64,000 bases of DNA, taken from assembly GCF_030547685.1 (NCBI RefSeq), contig NZ_JAUOQM010000018.1, positions 27,174 to 91,173 of the forward strand, written 5' to 3'. Under the pieces are notes generated by a model. That model had not been told where the DNA came from. It was given only the letters and a program-made list of their open reading frames with translations, and ran no database searches. This stretch comes from Gilvimarinus sp. 2_MG-2023 (GTDB lineage: Bacteria; Pseudomonadota; Gammaproteobacteria; Pseudomonadales; Cellvibrionaceae). This document shows positions 8,632-16,999 of this stretch, one piece after another; position 1 is the first letter of the stretch, and each line of letters opens with the position of its first letter. Both the position numbers and the translations under genes were made by a program.

Positions 8632-11220
8632 ATGGAAATACCCGGTTATAAAATAGTGGACACTCTTGGTGAGGGCGGCATGGCGACCGTTTACCTTGCC
8701 ATTCAGGAAAGCTTTGAGCGCGAAGTCGCGCTAAAGGTGATGTCGCCACAACTATCCAAAGACCCCAGTTTTGGAGAGCGCTTTATTCGCGAGGCTCGTA
8801 TTGTGTCGCGACTGATGCATCCCAATATTGTTACGGTTTACGATGTGGGCGTGCACAATGGCAACCATTATTTGTCTATGGAGTACGTGCCGGGCGAAGA
8901 CCTTAAAGCGAGCCGTTACCATCTTGAGCTAGAGCGCTCCTTGGCCATTATTAAAGATGTGGCCAAAGCGCTGGATTACGCTGGTCGCAAAGGCTACATA
9001 CACCGCGATGTAAAGCCAGAGAACATCATGATTCACGCCGAGGATGGGCGGGCGGTGCTGATGGATTTTGGCATTGCCCGCGCCTCGGATGTGGCCTCGG
9101 GGATGACCCAAACCGGCACGACCATGGGCACCCCGCATTACATGAGTCCCGAGCAGGCCAAAGGCGCCCAAGTGGATCCGCGCAGCGACCTATACGCGCT
9201 TGGCGTGGTTCTGTTTCAGTTGGTGTGCGGTTTTGTTCCTTTCGATGCCGACTCGGCTGTGGCTGTCGGCATAATGCATGTGTCGGACCCGGTTCCCACT
9301 CTGCCCGAACATTTGGCGGTTTTTCAGCCCATTATCAGTAAGTGCCTGGCGAAAAAGCCCGATCAACGCTATCAAAATGGCGCAGAGTTGATTGCCGATT
9401 TAAACGCGATTGCGCCCGAAGACATCGAACATATAAAAGCGCAAATGGCACTGACTCCCAAGGTGGATGACTCCGACGAGTCGGCCGCGACGGTTGTGTC
9501 TGCTGCTATTGCTAATACCCAGGTGAATACCGAAGAGGTGGCCAGTGCTACCCGTGACGACGAAGAGCTGCCTACCGGAGAGCTGTTTAGTGTGGGCAGC
9601 GATGATGGTATCGGCTATCGCGCGCACGAAGACAATCGTGAAAGCCCTGCCACAGGCAAATTTTGGCTCGGGGGCGCTGTACTGGCTGCCGTGCTGGGTG
9701 GCGGCTGGTTCGCGTGGCAGAGTGTCGGTGGCCCGTCTGGTTCGCCGAGTGATACCTCATTAGCTCAATCTTCGGTCGCGGCTATCTCCACCTCGGGTGA
9801 GAAGGTTGAGGCGCCGGCTGATGTCGAGGCCATGATCAGTGATGGACTTGAATCGACCCCTTACGAGCAATCTGCACAAGTTGCCAGTGCGCAGGCGGCG
9901 CATAACGATCAAACCCCTGTTCAGAGTGAAGACGATGGCGATGTTCAACCATTGGCAACTGATGATGCCTTGCAAACAGCAGCCCAGCTGCGTGAGACGC
10001 TGGAGGCTAACCCCAAGGCTGCGATTGAATTGGCAGCACTTTACCGGCAGTTGAGCCTCAGTGATGACACCGCTCAAGTCGAGGCGGGTAAGCAGGGGTT
10101 GGCAGAGTTATCCCGAACTCTGCAGCAGCGGTTTGAGCAGGCTGTTGAGAGTCAAGATATCGCCGCCGCAGAATCGCTGGCGGCTATCAGTGCCGAGGCT
10201 TTCGAGCAAGCCGAACAAGACGGTCGCAACCGTGAAGCCATTAGCCAGCTGCGTCAAACGACACGAGTATCAAGCCTTTTGGCCCAGGCTGAAAAGTATC
10301 TACTCGCCGATGCCTTAAGCTCGCCGGCCGGCGCCAATGCGCTGGAGACTTACCGGACAGTGTTATCGCAAGAGCCCGGCAACATGCAGGCTCAGCAAGG
10401 ACTGCAGCAAGTCGCTGAGCGCTACCATGTGTTAGCTGAGGCCAAACAACGCGAGGGTGATTTAGATGGAGCGGCTCGCCTGATTGCCCGGGGTCTAAAA
10501 ATTAACCCTAAGCACGATAACCTCTTGGCGCTACAAGCGGCTGTAGCCGAGCAACAAACGGCGCTGGATAATCGACAAGAAAGTATTGCCGCCTTAAATG
10601 CTGAGGCCCAACAGCTGTTAGCGCGCAATCAATTGATTACACCGCGCGGCAATAACGCTTATGAAACGTATCAGCGTTTGTTGCAGCAAGCTCCAGAGGC
10701 GGTCGATACCGTCAACGAAGGTATGCTGCGAGTGGAGCAAGCGCTGATTAGTCGTATTGATCGCTTATTGGCAAATGAGTCTCTCGATGAAGCATTGCTA
10801 CAGCTCGACATTGCGCGCGACCGCTTCCCTCAAAGTGAGGGCTTGCTAACTCAGCGTTTACAGTTGGATCAGTTAGTTGAAGCTCAACTGCCTAGTATTT
10901 CTAATGTGTTAGTGGCGGCACAGCCAATGGCTGATTTAAGTCAGCCCCAGGGGGACCCTCTGGTGTTGGACCGAATTATTCATATCGGCTTTGAGTTTGC
11001 TAATTTCAATGGCGAGGCCAACGTAGTGCAGGTCGTATTGACCGATGGTTCGCGCAGTGTGCAAATAGCGCAAAAACCGGTTATCGTTAGCGGCACGCAA
11101 GGGGTTCAGTTTTTTGCCATAGAGCGCCCGGTGACAGGCTTTGGCAAAGGGGCCTATCATGTTGACCTTAAATTAGGGGATGCTCCGCTTGCCAGTGTTT
11201 CCTTCAAGGTGGCGGAATAG
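8632..11220 (+). CDS. Hanks-type Ser/Thr protein kinase with transmembrane segment and large C-terminal region
   Basis: Residues 5-265 are a complete eukaryotic-like kinase: GEGGMATVY P-loop (13-21), Lys35 in ALKVM, catalytic HRDVKPEN with Asp126, DFG at 145-147, then GTPHYMSPEQ. Residues about 343-362 form one membrane span (FWLGGAVLAAVLGGGWFAW), placing the kinase in the cytoplasm and some 500 residues outside. The C-terminal region is Ala/Gln/Glu-rich and helical, with TPR-like repeats (around 570-760) and a final beta-rich domain of about 110 residues. There are no PASTA repeats, so it is not a muropeptide-sensing PrkC/PknB type. A lipoprotein gene follows 97 bp downstream and may be its envelope partner. 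No dedicated phosphatase gene is adjacent. Confidence 0.92.
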   Translation: MEIPGYKIVDTLGEGGMATVYLAIQESFEREVALKVMSPQLSKDPSFGERFIREARIVSRLMHPNIVTVYDVGVHNGNHYLSMEYVPGEDLKASRYHLELERSLAIIKDVAKALDYAGRKGYIHRDVKPENIMIHAEDGRAVLMDFGIARASDVASGMTQTGTTMGTPHYMSPEQAKGAQVDPRSDLYALGVVLFQLVCGFVPFDADSAVAVGIMHVSDPVPTLPEHLAVFQPIISKCLAKKPDQRYQNGAELIADLNAIAPEDIEHIKAQMALTPKVDDSDESAATVVSAAIANTQVNTEEVASATRDDEELPTGELFSVGSDDGIGYRAHEDNRESPATGKFWLGGAVLAAVLGGGWFAWQSVGGPSGSPSDTSLAQSSVAAISTSGEKVEAPADVEAMISDGLESTPYEQSAQVASAQAAHNDQTPVQSEDDGDVQPLATDDALQTAAQLRETLEANPKAAIELAALYRQLSLSDDTAQVEAGKQGLAELSRTLQQRFEQAVESQDIAAAESLAAISAEAFEQAEQDGRNREAISQLRQTTRVSSLLAQAEKYLLADALSSPAGANALETYRTVLSQEPGNMQAQQGLQQVAERYHVLAEAKQREGDLDGAARLIARGLKINPKHDNLLALQAAVAEQQTALDNRQESIAALNAEAQQLLARNQLITPRGNNAYETYQRLLQQAPEAVDTVNEGMLRVEQALISRIDRLLANESLDEALLQLDIARDRFPQSEGLLTQRLQLDQLVEAQLPSISNVLVAAQPMADLSQPQGDPLVLDRIIHIGFEFANFNGEANVVQVVLTDGSRSVQIAQKPVIVSGTQGVQFFAIERPVTGFGKGAYHVDLKLGDAPLASVSFKVAE

Positions 11221-11317
11221 CGGTATACTTACATAAGTGTAGGCACACTGACATCAACTTCAAAACGACAGAGGGTGAGCTGCTGGTTGGGCTCGAATAC
11301 AACTAAAGAGGCTTGAG

Positions 11318-12085
11318 ATGACAAAGAAAATGATCGCGGGCATGCTTGTTGCGACTGCACTTGTGACAGGTTGCCAGACCCAACCGAACGTACAAAAAAT
11401 GCAAGATGAGAATGAACAGCTGCAGTCCGAGTTGGATCAGGCGCGTTCTAAAATCGTCTCGCTGCAAAACCAAGAGTTAACCCTGCAGACCCAAATCAAT
11501 GACCTTAAGCGAGTGATGTCGGTGCTCGATACCGAGAAAACCGTGCGGGTGCAGGAGTCCTCTGAGCTGCGCGGGCAGGTGCGCCGCTTTGTACAAAAAG
11601 AGATCGACGAGCTAAAAGACTTTATGGTGCAGAGCGATTTACTCGACTATATTGGCGGTGAATTAGTTCAGCGCAGTCAGGTAGATTCGCAGTCCTTGTT
11701 ATTGGTGGATATAGAAAACCCCATGCCAGCCAATGGCACTATCACCGGGGTCAGTGCGCATTTTGTTAAGCCTGGCACTTTCACCGTGCAGGTAATGCGT
11801 CCGGTGCAAGATCAAATGCTAGTTATTTGGCAAAGTGAAGTCTTACGGGCCACCGATGCCGGGGTTGCCCGGGTTAACTTCCCCGTAAGCGTTGGTGTAG
11901 AGCAGGGTGATTATATTGGCTACTATTTTCAAGAAGCGGGTATCGTCAGCTTTGATGAAGGCACAGGTAATACCCGTTATATCGATGACACGGTATCCTT
12001 GGGGGAGTCTTTGAAAATGCGTGCGTTAAAAGGTGAGCGCGACAAGCGGGCCTATTCTGTCGGTGTCTACGGGCTGATGAATTAA
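11318..12085 (+). CDS. Coiled-coil lipoprotein downstream of the Ser/Thr kinase
   Basis: A 255-residue protein with signal peptide and lipobox LVTGC (Cys19), Gln at +2, so probably outer-membrane anchored. Residues 28-85 are a heptad-rich coiled coil (QDENEQLQSELDQARSK onward). Residues 120-255 form a beta-rich domain with a TVQVMRPVQDQMLVIWQSE pattern and a YIGYYFQEAGIVSFD strand, resembling carbohydrate- or ligand-binding jelly-roll folds. I do not recognise a named family. It follows the kinase on the same strand with its own ribosome site (AAAGAGGC). The tail ends at a clear intrinsic terminator. A role in sensing or scaffolding for the kinase is inference from position only. Confidence 0.75.
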   Translation: MTKKMIAGMLVATALVTGCQTQPNVQKMQDENEQLQSELDQARSKIVSLQNQELTLQTQINDLKRVMSVLDTEKTVRVQESSELRGQVRRFVQKEIDELKDFMVQSDLLDYIGGELVQRSQVDSQSLLLVDIENPMPANGTITGVSAHFVKPGTFTVQVMRPVQDQMLVIWQSEVLRATDAGVARVNFPVSVGVEQGDYIGYYFQEAGIVSFDEGTGNTRYIDDTVSLGESLKMRALKGERDKRAYSVGVYGLMN

Positions 12086-12113
12086 TGATTTACTCGATAA
12101 GTTAAGCAATCTT

Positions 12114-12144
12114 AAAAAGGCTGGGGTTTTTCCCGGCCTTTTTT
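12114..12144 (+). terminator. Intrinsic terminator after the coiled-coil lipoprotein gene
   Basis: Arms AAAAAGGCTGGG and CCCGGCCTTTTT pair over 12 bp with one G-U pair and a loop of six bases, followed by a T-run. The A-rich left arm makes it work in both directions, so it can also end the convergent TetR gene whose stop lies at its right edge. Confidence 0.85.
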
Positions 12145-12751
12145 AATGGGGCGAATGATTTGCCGTTTGATAGGGGGCAAAAATCATTTCAATATCATCA
12201 AGCAGCGAGCCAATTTGTTGCGGATCTTGATTGCTATGGGCAAAGGCTCGTGCCCCCATTATTTGCGTTTGCAGCAGGCGCGCTAAACGTTCGCAGTCCA
12301 CAGTTTCTACCAGCTCCCCTTGTGCTTTTGCCAAGTGTAAAACCTCGGCAAAATACGCCTCAAGTTGCTGCAGAATCAGTACCGCTTTTTGATGTAAAAC
12401 ATCGCTATTGTCTGTGGACTCAAGCAGGGTTTTTACCACCATGCAGGCGGCAGGCCCCTCATGAGGCGTGTCGATGAGCAGCCAGCGTAAATACGCCATC
12501 AACCCCACAATTACCTGACCTTCGCGTTCGATAAAGTCTTTTATCTCGGTCTGGGTGGCGCCGGCGTAAGTGTCGATGGCTGCATTAAATAAACCTTGTT
12601 TATTGCCAAAAGCCGCATAGAGGCTACCGGGGCGCATATCCAGGGCCCTTTCAATGTCTTTTAGGCTGGTGGCGTAAAAGCCGCGCTGCCAAAACAAATT
12701 GACCGCTTTTTGCAGGGCGTCTTCACGATTATATAGGGCTGATCTAGGCAT
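12143..12751 (-). CDS. TetR/AcrR-family transcriptional repressor
   Basis: A 202-residue protein. Residues 8-55 are the TetR helix-turn-helix: REDALQKAVNLFWQRGFYAT, SLKDIERALDM and GSLYAAFGNKQGLF. The rest is the helical ligand and dimerisation domain, with a Cys at about residue 103 and another near 152. It is transcribed divergently from an AhpD-like gene 110 bp away. The gap contains two copies of TTGAATGATnnCTCAA, a good candidate for its operator, so it probably represses both itself and the neighbour. The inducer is unknown; control of an alkylhydroperoxidase-like gene suggests an electrophile or quinone stress. Confidence 0.9.
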   Translation of the reverse strand: MPRSALYNREDALQKAVNLFWQRGFYATSLKDIERALDMRPGSLYAAFGNKQGLFNAAIDTYAGATQTEIKDFIEREGQVIVGLMAYLRWLLIDTPHEGPAACMVVKTLLESTDNSDVLHQKAVLILQQLEAYFAEVLHLAKAQGELVETVDCERLARLLQTQIMGARAFAHSNQDPQQIGSLLDDIEMIFAPYQTANHSPH

Positions 12752-12790
12752 AGTGGATTCACATTGCTTGAATAACCATTCAATTATAAG

Positions 12791-12845
12791 TTGAATGATT
12801 GCTCAAGTATAGGTATGCTGACCCTTAACTTGAATGATCACTCAA
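12791..12845. promoter_or_regulatory. Repeated operator between TetR gene and AhpD-like gene
   Basis: TTGAATGATTGCTCAA (12791-12806) and TTGAATGATCACTCAA (12830-12845) are the same 16-bp near-palindrome 39 bp apart. A third half-related palindrome, ATTCAA-7-TTGAAT, overlaps the left one from 12779. The right copy ends seven bases before the ribosome site AAGGAG of the plus-strand gene. The layout fits a TetR dimer site blocking both promoters. Confidence 0.6.
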
Positions 12846-12860
12846 AATTAAGGAGACACC

Positions 12861-13409
12861 ATGAGTCAATTTACCTTGCATACTCAAGAGTCAGCCCCAG
12901 AGGCATCAAAGTCATTACTGGAGGCATCGCAACAAAGTTTTGGCATGATTCCCAATTTGCACGCCGTTATGGCCGAGGCGCCGGGGCTTCTGGAGGGGTA
13001 TCAAACCTTGCACCGGTTAGTGTTGGAGTCCAGCTTCAACAATGATGAAAAAACAGTGGTTTGGCAGACGGTCAATGTGGAGCACAAGTGCCACTATTGT
13101 GTGCCGGCGCACAGTGGTATTGCCCGCTCCATGAAAGTCGATGAGTCGATCGATACCGCACTGCGCAATCAGCAAGCCCTGCCCGAGAAGCTCGAGGCTC
13201 TGCGTAGCTTTACCCTTGAGGTGGTGCGTTCGCGTGGGAATGTTAGCGACGAGCAAGTGGCGGAGTTTCTTAAGGCCGGATTTACCCAGCGTAACGTGTT
13301 GGAAGTGGTGCTAGTGGTATCGCAGAAGGTGATGAGTAACTACGTCAATCATTTAGCGAATACGCCCATTGATGAGCCGTTTAAGCAGTTTGAATGGTCT
13401 GATCAGTAA
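12861..13409 (+). CDS. Carboxymuconolactone decarboxylase (AhpD-like) family protein
   Basis: A 182-residue all-helical protein with the AhpD core motif E-x2-C-x2-C-x3-H: Glu74, Cys77, Cys80, His84 in EHKCHYCVPAHSG. In AhpD this set gives lipoyl-dependent peroxide reductase activity; most paralogs are less well defined. The N-terminal part resembles FGMIPNLHAVMAEAPGLLEGYQ, typical of the single-domain group often annotated as uncharacterised peroxidase-related enzymes. AAGGAG precedes the ATG by 6 bp. It is divergent from, and probably controlled by, the TetR gene. The CxxC pair supports a redox rather than a decarboxylase role. Confidence 0.9.
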   Translation: MSQFTLHTQESAPEASKSLLEASQQSFGMIPNLHAVMAEAPGLLEGYQTLHRLVLESSFNNDEKTVVWQTVNVEHKCHYCVPAHSGIARSMKVDESIDTALRNQQALPEKLEALRSFTLEVVRSRGNVSDEQVAEFLKAGFTQRNVLEVVLVVSQKVMSNYVNHLANTPIDEPFKQFEWSDQ

Positions 13410-13426
13410 GGCTAAATGAGTCACTC

Positions 13427-13450
13427 ACGGTGCCGTAAGCTTGGCACCGT
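13427..13450. repeat. Hairpin between convergent genes
   Basis: ACGGTGCC and GGCACCGT (8 bp) enclose GTAAGCTT between the stops of the AhpD-like gene and bfr. There is no T-run on either side, so termination activity is uncertain. Confidence 0.5.
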
Positions 13451-13467
13451 GGTGAGGGCGAGGGGGT

Positions 13468-13947
13468 TTACTCTTCGCCGGAACTCATTTGCGATTGTAG
13501 GTAATTTTGCAAGCCCACATTCTCGATCAGGCTGAGCTGGGTTTCCAGCCAGTCGACGTGCTCTTCTTCGGATTCGAGAATATGATTTAACAGGTCGCGG
13601 CTAACGTAGTCGCGCACTTGTTCGCAGTAGGCGATACCATCGCGTAAATCGGGAATGGCTTTGAGCTCAACTTTAAGGTCAGACTCCAGCATTTCTTTGG
13701 TGTTTTCACCAATTAAAAGCTTGCCCAAGTCTTGTAGGTTAGGCAGGCCTTCCAAAAATAAAATACGCTCCACCAGCATATCGGCGTGTTTCATTTCATC
13801 AATGGACTCGTGGTACTCGTGATCGGCGAGCTCTTTCAGCCCCCAATCTTTATACATACGAGCGTGGAGAAAATATTGGTTAATGGCAACCAGCTCATTG
13901 CCCAGTACTTTATTTAAAAATTCAATAACTTTAGGATCGCCCTTCAT
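13468..13947 (-). CDS. bfr: Bacterioferritin
   Basis: A 159-residue, four-helix haem-containing ferritin that assembles into 24-mer iron-storage shells. Haem ligand Met52 is present. All ferroxidase-centre residues are in place: Glu18, Glu51, His54, Glu94, Glu127, His130. Length is normal for the family. The ATG is preceded by AAGGAG on the minus strand. bfd lies 155 bp upstream on the same strand, giving the classical bfd-bfr pair for iron storage and release. Possible control by Fur is discussed at the upstream site. Confidence 0.98.
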   Translation of the reverse strand: MKGDPKVIEFLNKVLGNELVAINQYFLHARMYKDWGLKELADHEYHESIDEMKHADMLVERILFLEGLPNLQDLGKLLIGENTKEMLESDLKVELKAIPDLRDGIAYCEQVRDYVSRDLLNHILESEEEHVDWLETQLSLIENVGLQNYLQSQMSSGEE

Positions 13948-14102
13948 GAGGAACTCCTTACCGCAGACGGCGTAGGGGGATTGTCAACGGCGTAAGTGTG
14001 GGCCGTAATTACCCGGCTGTCAAGCGTAAGTGTTTGATGTAAAAGGGCTTTTAAATGATTATGAGATTGGCTTGCATTGCTTTTCGCAGCTGACTTGTTT
14101 TA

Positions 14103-14312
14103 TCAAGCAACGGCGTAGAATTGCGGCATACCGCCAATTTCGGGGATTTCTTGCAGGGTTTCATCGAGTATTTCGCGGGTAAGGCTGGCGCACTTGCCAC
14201 ATTGGCTGGCAACACCCAACGATTTGCGCAGTTTTCCTAGGCTGTGAGCACCATCGTGCACGGCCGATTGAATTTGGCGGTCGGTAATACCTTTGCAGAG
14301 ACAAACGTACAT
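14103..14312 (-). CDS. bfd: Bacterioferritin-associated ferredoxin
   Basis: A 69-residue [2Fe-2S] protein with the BFD cysteine pattern: Cys4, Cys6, Cys38, Cys41 (MYVCLC and QCGKC). In Pseudomonas the homologue docks on Bfr and donates electrons to the haem so that ferric iron is mobilised. Length matches the family. It lies upstream of bfr on the same strand. The 342-bp gap on its upstream side contains GAGAAT-rich sequence compatible with iron-responsive control. Confidence 0.95.
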   Translation of the reverse strand: MYVCLCKGITDRQIQSAVHDGAHSLGKLRKSLGVASQCGKCASLTREILDETLQEIPEIGGMPQFYAVA

Positions 14313-14354
14313 GAAGCCTGAAACCCTAGAAAGTAGACGTTAAAGAGATAATAT

Positions 14355-14396
14355 TGTTAATGAGAATCTGTGTCAATAGTCTCTGAGAATAATTGC
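14355..14396 (-). promoter_or_regulatory. Possible Fur-binding region upstream of bfd (within the 14313-14654 gap)
   Basis: TTAATGAGAATC (around 14357) and CTGAGAATAATTG (around 14383) each resemble half of the Fur consensus built on GATAAT/ATGAGAAT hexamers. They sit 45-85 bp upstream of the bfd ATG, where repression of an iron-starvation promoter would be expected. Matches are partial and there is no complete 19-bp palindrome. The rest of the gap to the peroxiredoxin gene shows no gene. Confidence 0.35.
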
Positions 14397-14654
14397 TGTT
14401 CGCGCGACTTGTCGTTAGGTGAGTGGCGCGCTTTGCCCCATAGGCTTAGCATCGCTAAAAGCAATGGCCTCCATATAAAAAATTAATAGGACAGGTTTTC
14501 TTGAGGGTGTAAGATAGTGTGCATCTATCAAGGGCTAAGTGCCTGATTGTAAAAGCTTTGTCACACTTTCTGGGGGATTGCCTTGCAATTTACACTGCCG
14601 GCCCCACATCCCTTAGAAGATTCTTAGTCAGTCCGTCAATTTAGGAGATTAAAC

Positions 14655-15257
14655 ATGGGCGTATTAGTAGGAAAGCAAGTACCAGATTTTACCGCCGCTG
14701 CGGTATTGGGCAGCGGCGAAATCGTCGACGAATTCAAGCTGTCAGAAGTGATTAAAGGTAAAAAAGCGGTTATTTTCTTTTACCCGCTGGATTTCACCTT
14801 TGTGTGCCCATCGGAGCTGATTGCTTTTGACAACCGTTTTGAAGCTTTCCAAAAGCGCGGTGTTGAAGTGATTGCCGTTTCTATCGATTCTCAGTTCACT
14901 CACAGTGCATGGCGTAACACTGCCGTCAATGACGGTGGTATCGGCCAGGTTAAATACGCCATGGTTGCCGACGTTAAGCACGAAATCTGTCAGGCGTTTG
15001 ATGTAGAAGCCGATGCCGGTGTCGCTTTCCGTGGCTCTTTCTTGATCGACGAAGAAGGTGTTGTTCGCCACCAAGTGGTTAACGACCTGCCTCTGGGCCG
15101 CAACGTTGACGAAATGCTGCGCATGGTTGACGCACTGGCGTTCCACCAGGAGCACGGTGAAGTTTGTCCTGCCGGTTGGCAGGAAGGTGATAAGGGTATG
15201 GATGCTTCTGCCGACGGCGTTGCCTCTTACCTGTCTGAGAACTCTGGCAAGCTATAA
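14655..15257 (+). CDS. Typical 2-Cys peroxiredoxin (AhpC/Prx family)
   Basis: A 200-residue thiol peroxidase that reduces H2O2 and organic peroxides. Peroxidatic Cys51 sits in DFTFVCPSE and resolving Cys171 in EVCPAGW, the spacing of the typical 2-Cys Prx1/AhpC group. The C-terminal extension expected for this group is present. No AhpF gene is adjacent, so thioredoxin is the likelier reductant. A TAGGAG ribosome site lies 7 bp before the ATG and a strong intrinsic terminator follows, so it is monocistronic. Its location beside bfd-bfr fits a shared iron and oxidative-stress theme. Confidence 0.95.
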   Translation: MGVLVGKQVPDFTAAAVLGSGEIVDEFKLSEVIKGKKAVIFFYPLDFTFVCPSELIAFDNRFEAFQKRGVEVIAVSIDSQFTHSAWRNTAVNDGGIGQVKYAMVADVKHEICQAFDVEADAGVAFRGSFLIDEEGVVRHQVVNDLPLGRNVDEMLRMVDALAFHQEHGEVCPAGWQEGDKGMDASADGVASYLSENSGKL

Positions 15258-15281
15258 GCCATAGTTATTGCGGTATTACCG

Positions 15282-15312
15282 AAAAAGCCCGGCTTGCGCC
15301 GGGCTTTTTTTT
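15282..15312 (+). terminator. Intrinsic terminator after the peroxiredoxin gene
   Basis: AAAAAGCCCGGC and GCCGGGCTTTTT pair over 12 bp around a four-base loop, followed by further Ts. It is one of the clearest terminators in the window. Confidence 0.9.
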
Positions 15313-15383
15313 GCACTCGTTTTCGGCCGTTGAGTGGCTGTGATAAATTGTTAATCCCATGACAGGAAAGGAAGATAAACTCT

Positions 15384-16061
15384 TTGGTGAACACAATTAA
15401 TCTTGAAACAGGCTGGTTGAATGAGTTGCAAGGGGAGTTTGAACAACCCTATATGCAGGCATTAAAAGCTTTTTTACAGGCACAAAAGCAGGCGAACAAG
15501 GTGGTTTTTCCACCCTCGGAACTGATGTTTAATGCATTTAATAGCACCCCTTTTAACAAAGTGAAGGTTGTGATTTTGGGGCAAGACCCTTACCACGGAC
15601 CGGATCAAGCACACGGCTTGGCTTTTTCGGTACCAGTAGGTATTAAGCCGCCGCCGTCTTTGGTCAATATATTTAAAGAGATTGAGCGCGATCTCGACAT
15701 ACCAAGGCCTTCTCACGGCTGCTTGCAGCAGTGGGCCGAGCAGGGGGTGCTGCTGTTAAATGCAACGCTCAGTGTCGAGCAGGCCAAGGCGGGTTCTCAT
15801 CAAAACCGGGGCTGGGAGGCGTTTACCGACGCCGCCATTGAAGCGTTGAATCGCGACCGTGAAGGGGTGGTGTTTTTACTGTGGGGCAGCTATGCGCAAA
15901 AGAAGGGCCGGCTGATCGACACACAAAAGCACTTGGTGCTTAAATCCCCGCACCCTTCACCACTGTCTGCTCACCGAGGCTTTATCGGCAATGGGCATTT
16001 TAGTCAGGTGAATAGCTATCTACAGCAAAGAGGTTTAGAACCGATAGAGTGGGGGTTGTGA
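15384..16061 (+). CDS. ung: Uracil-DNA glycosylase
   Basis: Removes uracil from DNA to start base excision repair. The water-activating motif GQDPYHG (Asp68 counted from the TTG) and the DNA-binding [11 protein letters not shown] loop are intact; [11 protein letters not shown] is also typical. Length, about 225 residues, matches bacterial family-1 Ung. There is no ATG. The TTG at 15384 is 10 bp from AGGAAG and is my choice; the adjacent GTG at 15387 would give a protein one residue shorter. It has no partner gene. A repeated-hairpin segment separates it from the convergent HDOD gene. Confidence 0.97.
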   Translation: MVNTINLETGWLNELQGEFEQPYMQALKAFLQAQKQANKVVFPPSELMFNAFNSTPFNKVKVVILGQDPYHGPDQAHGLAFSVPVGIKPPPSLVNIFKEIERDLDIPRPSHGCLQQWAEQGVLLLNATLSVEQAKAGSHQNRGWEAFTDAAIEALNRDREGVVFLLWGSYAQKKGRLIDTQKHLVLKSPHPSPLSAHRGFIGNGHFSQVNSYLQQRGLEPIEWGL

Positions 16062-16066
16062 AAGCC

Positions 16067-16124
16067 GTCAGGTGTCAGATGTCTGAAGTCGGACGCATCT
16101 GACATCCGACTTCAAGCGTCAGAC
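16067..16124. repeat. Nested GTCAGA/TCTGAC inverted repeats between ung and the HDOD gene
   Basis: The segment is built from variants of GTCAGA and its complement. GTCAGATG (16074-16081) pairs with CATCTGAC (16096-16103), while TGAAGTCGGA (16084-16093) pairs with TCCGACTTCA (16105-16114). The two stems interlock, so only one can form at a time or a pseudoknot-like fold results. A further GTCAGAC closes the right end. It fills nearly the whole gap between convergent genes. Confidence 0.7.
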
Positions 16125-16129
16125 TTTGT

Positions 16130-16966
16130 TTACTGCAACAACGTCATCGCCGCTTCCATCTCATCGGACAAATCTTCGCCTTCGGCCATTTGCATGTCCG
16201 GATCCATGCCCAGTCGGTTAAACGCGCTGACCTGATGGTAGTCTACTTTGCCCAGCGGTGAGTCTGACCCCAGGTAACTTTGCAGCATGGCAACGGTGAC
16301 AATATCGGCGTAGTCGGCTTGCTCGGTTTGGCGGTCAAATTTCATGTGTTGAGACGGAACATGGGACAGTTCATCGGGGAAGTCCCAAGCTTTGAGAATC
16401 AAGTCGCCAATGGGCCCTTGCAGCTGATTAATGACAGTGTCGAGCGTCAGGCTGTCTTTCAGCAGTGAGGGGTGATCTTCGGCGTAGGTCAAAATAGGCA
16501 GTACGCCAATTTTGTGAATTAGGCCGGCCAAGGTCGCTTGGTCGGGGCGCAGCTTGGTGTAGTGTCGGCACAGTACATGACTGATGCCGGCTATTTCACT
16601 GGCGCGGGTCCAGGTGTCGCGCATGCGCTTGTCCACCAAATCGGAGGTGGCTTGAAACATCTGCTGCATGGCAAGGCCGGTGGCGATGTTGCAGGTATAG
16701 GCAATGCCCAGGCGCATGACCGCTGTTTTTAAATCTTCAATGGCTTTGTTGGCCCGCAGTAGGGGGCTGTTGGCCACGCGGACGATGCGGGCAGACAGGG
16801 CGGCGTCGTTACCGATCACGTTGGTCAGCTGGTCCATGTCGGCATCGGGGTCTTCGGCGACCTCCCGAACTTTAAGAGCGGCTTCCGGCAGGGTGGGCAG
16901 TACCAGTTTGTCAGATTTGATCGCTGCGATAATGTCCTGGCGGACGGTATTTACTACTTGACTCAT
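16130..16966 (-). CDS. HDOD-domain protein
   Basis: A 278-residue, mostly helical protein. LPTLPEAALKVREVAEDPDADMDQL (residues 23-47) followed by DAALSARIVRVANSP is the characteristic start of an HDOD domain, a non-catalytic relative of HD phosphohydrolases used in signalling adaptors. A later ATLAGLIHKIGVLPI segment is the usual centre of the fold. There are no GGDEF, EAL or receiver domains, so it is a stand-alone HDOD. It is 33 bp downstream of ygfZ on the same strand and may be co-transcribed. The partner is unknown. The acidic C-terminus (EGEDLSDEMEAAM) is a notable end. Confidence 0.9.
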   Translation of the reverse strand: MSQVVNTVRQDIIAAIKSDKLVLPTLPEAALKVREVAEDPDADMDQLTNVIGNDAALSARIVRVANSPLLRANKAIEDLKTAVMRLGIAYTCNIATGLAMQQMFQATSDLVDKRMRDTWTRASEIAGISHVLCRHYTKLRPDQATLAGLIHKIGVLPILTYAEDHPSLLKDSLTLDTVINQLQGPIGDLILKAWDFPDELSHVPSQHMKFDRQTEQADYADIVTVAMLQSYLGSDSPLGKVDYHQVSAFNRLGMDPDMQMAEGEDLSDEMEAAMTLLQ

Positions 16967-16999
16967 TCGCAGTCCTGTCTCAGTTTTAAGGGGTTAATC

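Noticed and set aside
11223..11240. Near-palindrome TATACTTACATAAGTGTA between kinase and lipoprotein genes
   Set aside because: Short, imperfect and not repeated; could be part of a promoter, but support is too weak to annotate.
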